Shown here: positions 13,707 through 14,333 of the stretch, one piece after another
Layout of the letters: the number at the start of each line of letters is the position of its first letter
Numbering within the stretch: the stretch's first letter is position 1
Origin: PALSA-660 sp036508875
GTDB taxonomy: Bacteria; Actinomycetota; Coriobacteriia; Anaerosomatales; PALSA-660
Reading direction: 5' to 3'
Length of the DNA stretch: 14,333 bases
Assembly (NCBI GenBank): GCA_036508875.1
Contig: DATCGP010000041.1
Location: forward strand, 1 to 14,333
Notes under the pieces: generated by a model
The model's input: only the letters and a program-made list of their open reading frames with translations
Told to the model about the DNA's origin: nothing
Databases searched by the model: none
Program-made: the position numbers and the translations under genes

Positions 13707-14333
13707 ATGGCGACCATCAAAGAACTCTCCCGCCGCGAGGACAGGCTCGAGGGTGGGCATCGGCTCTGTGGCGGTTGCGGCGCCTCGATCGCGGTGCGCC
13801 AGGTGCTGCTCGGCGCCGGCGAGACGCCGATCGTGGCCGGCTGCGCGACCGGGTGCCTCGAGGTGTCGACGACGATCTATCCGTACTCGTCGTGGAAGGT
13901 CCCGTTCATCCACAACGCGTTCGAGAACGCTGCCGCGACGATCTCCGGCGTGGAGGCGGCCTTCAAGGGCATGCAGCGCGCGGGCAAGATCCCGGCGGAC
14001 AAGAAGGTGAAGTTCGTCGCGTTCGGCGGCGACGGCGGCACCTACGACATCGGGCTTCAGTCCCTGTCGGGCGCCATGGAGCGCGGCCACAAGATGCTCT
14101 ACGTCTGCTACGACAACGGCGCCTACATGAACACCGGCTTCCAACGTTCGGGCGCCACGCCGACCGGCGCGTGGACCACCACGAGTCCCGTGGGAGCGGA
14201 ATCGCCCGGCAAGCTGCAGCAGCGCAAGAACCTCACCGAACTCATGATCGCGCACGGCATCCCGTACGTGGCTCAGGCGTCCCCCCACGACCCGCGCGAC
14301 CTGGTGCGCAAGGCGGCGAAGGCCCTGTCGATC
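13707..14333 (+). CDS. porB: Pyruvate (2-oxoacid):ferredoxin oxidoreductase, beta subunit (3' end outside window)
   Basis: The 209 visible codons encode the thiamine diphosphate-binding beta subunit. GHRLCGGCGAS at 17-27 supplies C21 and C24 for the proximal [4Fe-4S] cluster, and CATGCLEVSTTIYPYSSW at 46-63 includes a further ligand; the fourth expected Cys would lie beyond the window. The thiamine diphosphate and Mg motif is GGDGGTYDIG at 107-116 through DNGAYMNTG at 136-144. The position usually written as Glu in DNEAYMNTG is Gly138 here. GAGGGGAG lies just upstream of the ATG. It completes the four-subunit operon begun by porG. The gene runs off the right edge. Confidence 0.95.
   Translation, partial: MATIKELSRREDRLEGGHRLCGGCGASIAVRQVLLGAGETPIVAGCATGCLEVSTTIYPYSSWKVPFIHNAFENAAATISGVEAAFKGMQRAGKIPADKKVKFVAFGGDGGTYDIGLQSLSGAMERGHKMLYVCYDNGAYMNTGFQRSGATPTGAWTTTSPVGAESPGKLQQRKNLTELMIAHGIPYVAQASPHDPRDLVRKAAKALSI

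Overview
The window is a high-GC chromosomal segment with short intergenic gaps and clear AGGAGG-type ribosome binding sites. I infer an anaerobic actinobacterium, perhaps of the Coriobacteriia and relatives. The grounds are an aldehyde:ferredoxin oxidoreductase, a four-subunit 2-oxoacid:ferredoxin oxidoreductase, a Ku/LigD repair operon, and high GC throughout. The lineage is an inference from gene content; no rRNA or other phylogenetic marker was compared.

Layout, left to right. (1) 1-1279, minus strand: the N-terminal part of an aldehyde ferredoxin oxidoreductase family enzyme, preceded by a tautomerase gene, with two inverted repeats between them. (2) 1385-1930, plus: an NAD(P)H-dependent FMN reductase, convergent with (3) 1940-2539, minus: an unknown membrane protein with zinc ribbons on both sides of one membrane segment. 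(4) 2631-5989, minus: the non-homologous end-joining pair Ku then LigD, overlapping by 4 bases; LigD has the order phosphoesterase-ligase-polymerase. (5) 6053-6847, minus: a soluble ABC ATPase of the YlmA/ModF type. (6) 6964-7749, plus: a DODA/YgiD-type extradiol dioxygenase gene interrupted by an in-frame TAG where relatives have Trp. (7) 7785-8258, minus: a PEBP/YbhB-like protein. (8) 8381-11349, plus: the SRP RNA gene followed by dnaX, ybaB and recR, a widespread housekeeping order. (9) 11611 to the window end, plus: the gamma, delta, alpha and beta subunits of a pyruvate-type ferredoxin oxidoreductase, with beta cut by the window edge.

The genes form separate functional groups: ferredoxin-linked carbon metabolism at both ends, double-strand break repair in the left middle, and replication/recombination/protein-targeting housekeeping in the right middle. 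I see no mobile element, CRISPR array, tRNA or rRNA, and no convincing undescribed multi-gene system. The points most worth a second look are the amber-interrupted dioxygenase, the long inverted repeat in the por leader, the paired inverted repeats upstream of the oxidoreductase at the left edge, and the unknown zinc-ribbon membrane protein behind the repair operon.
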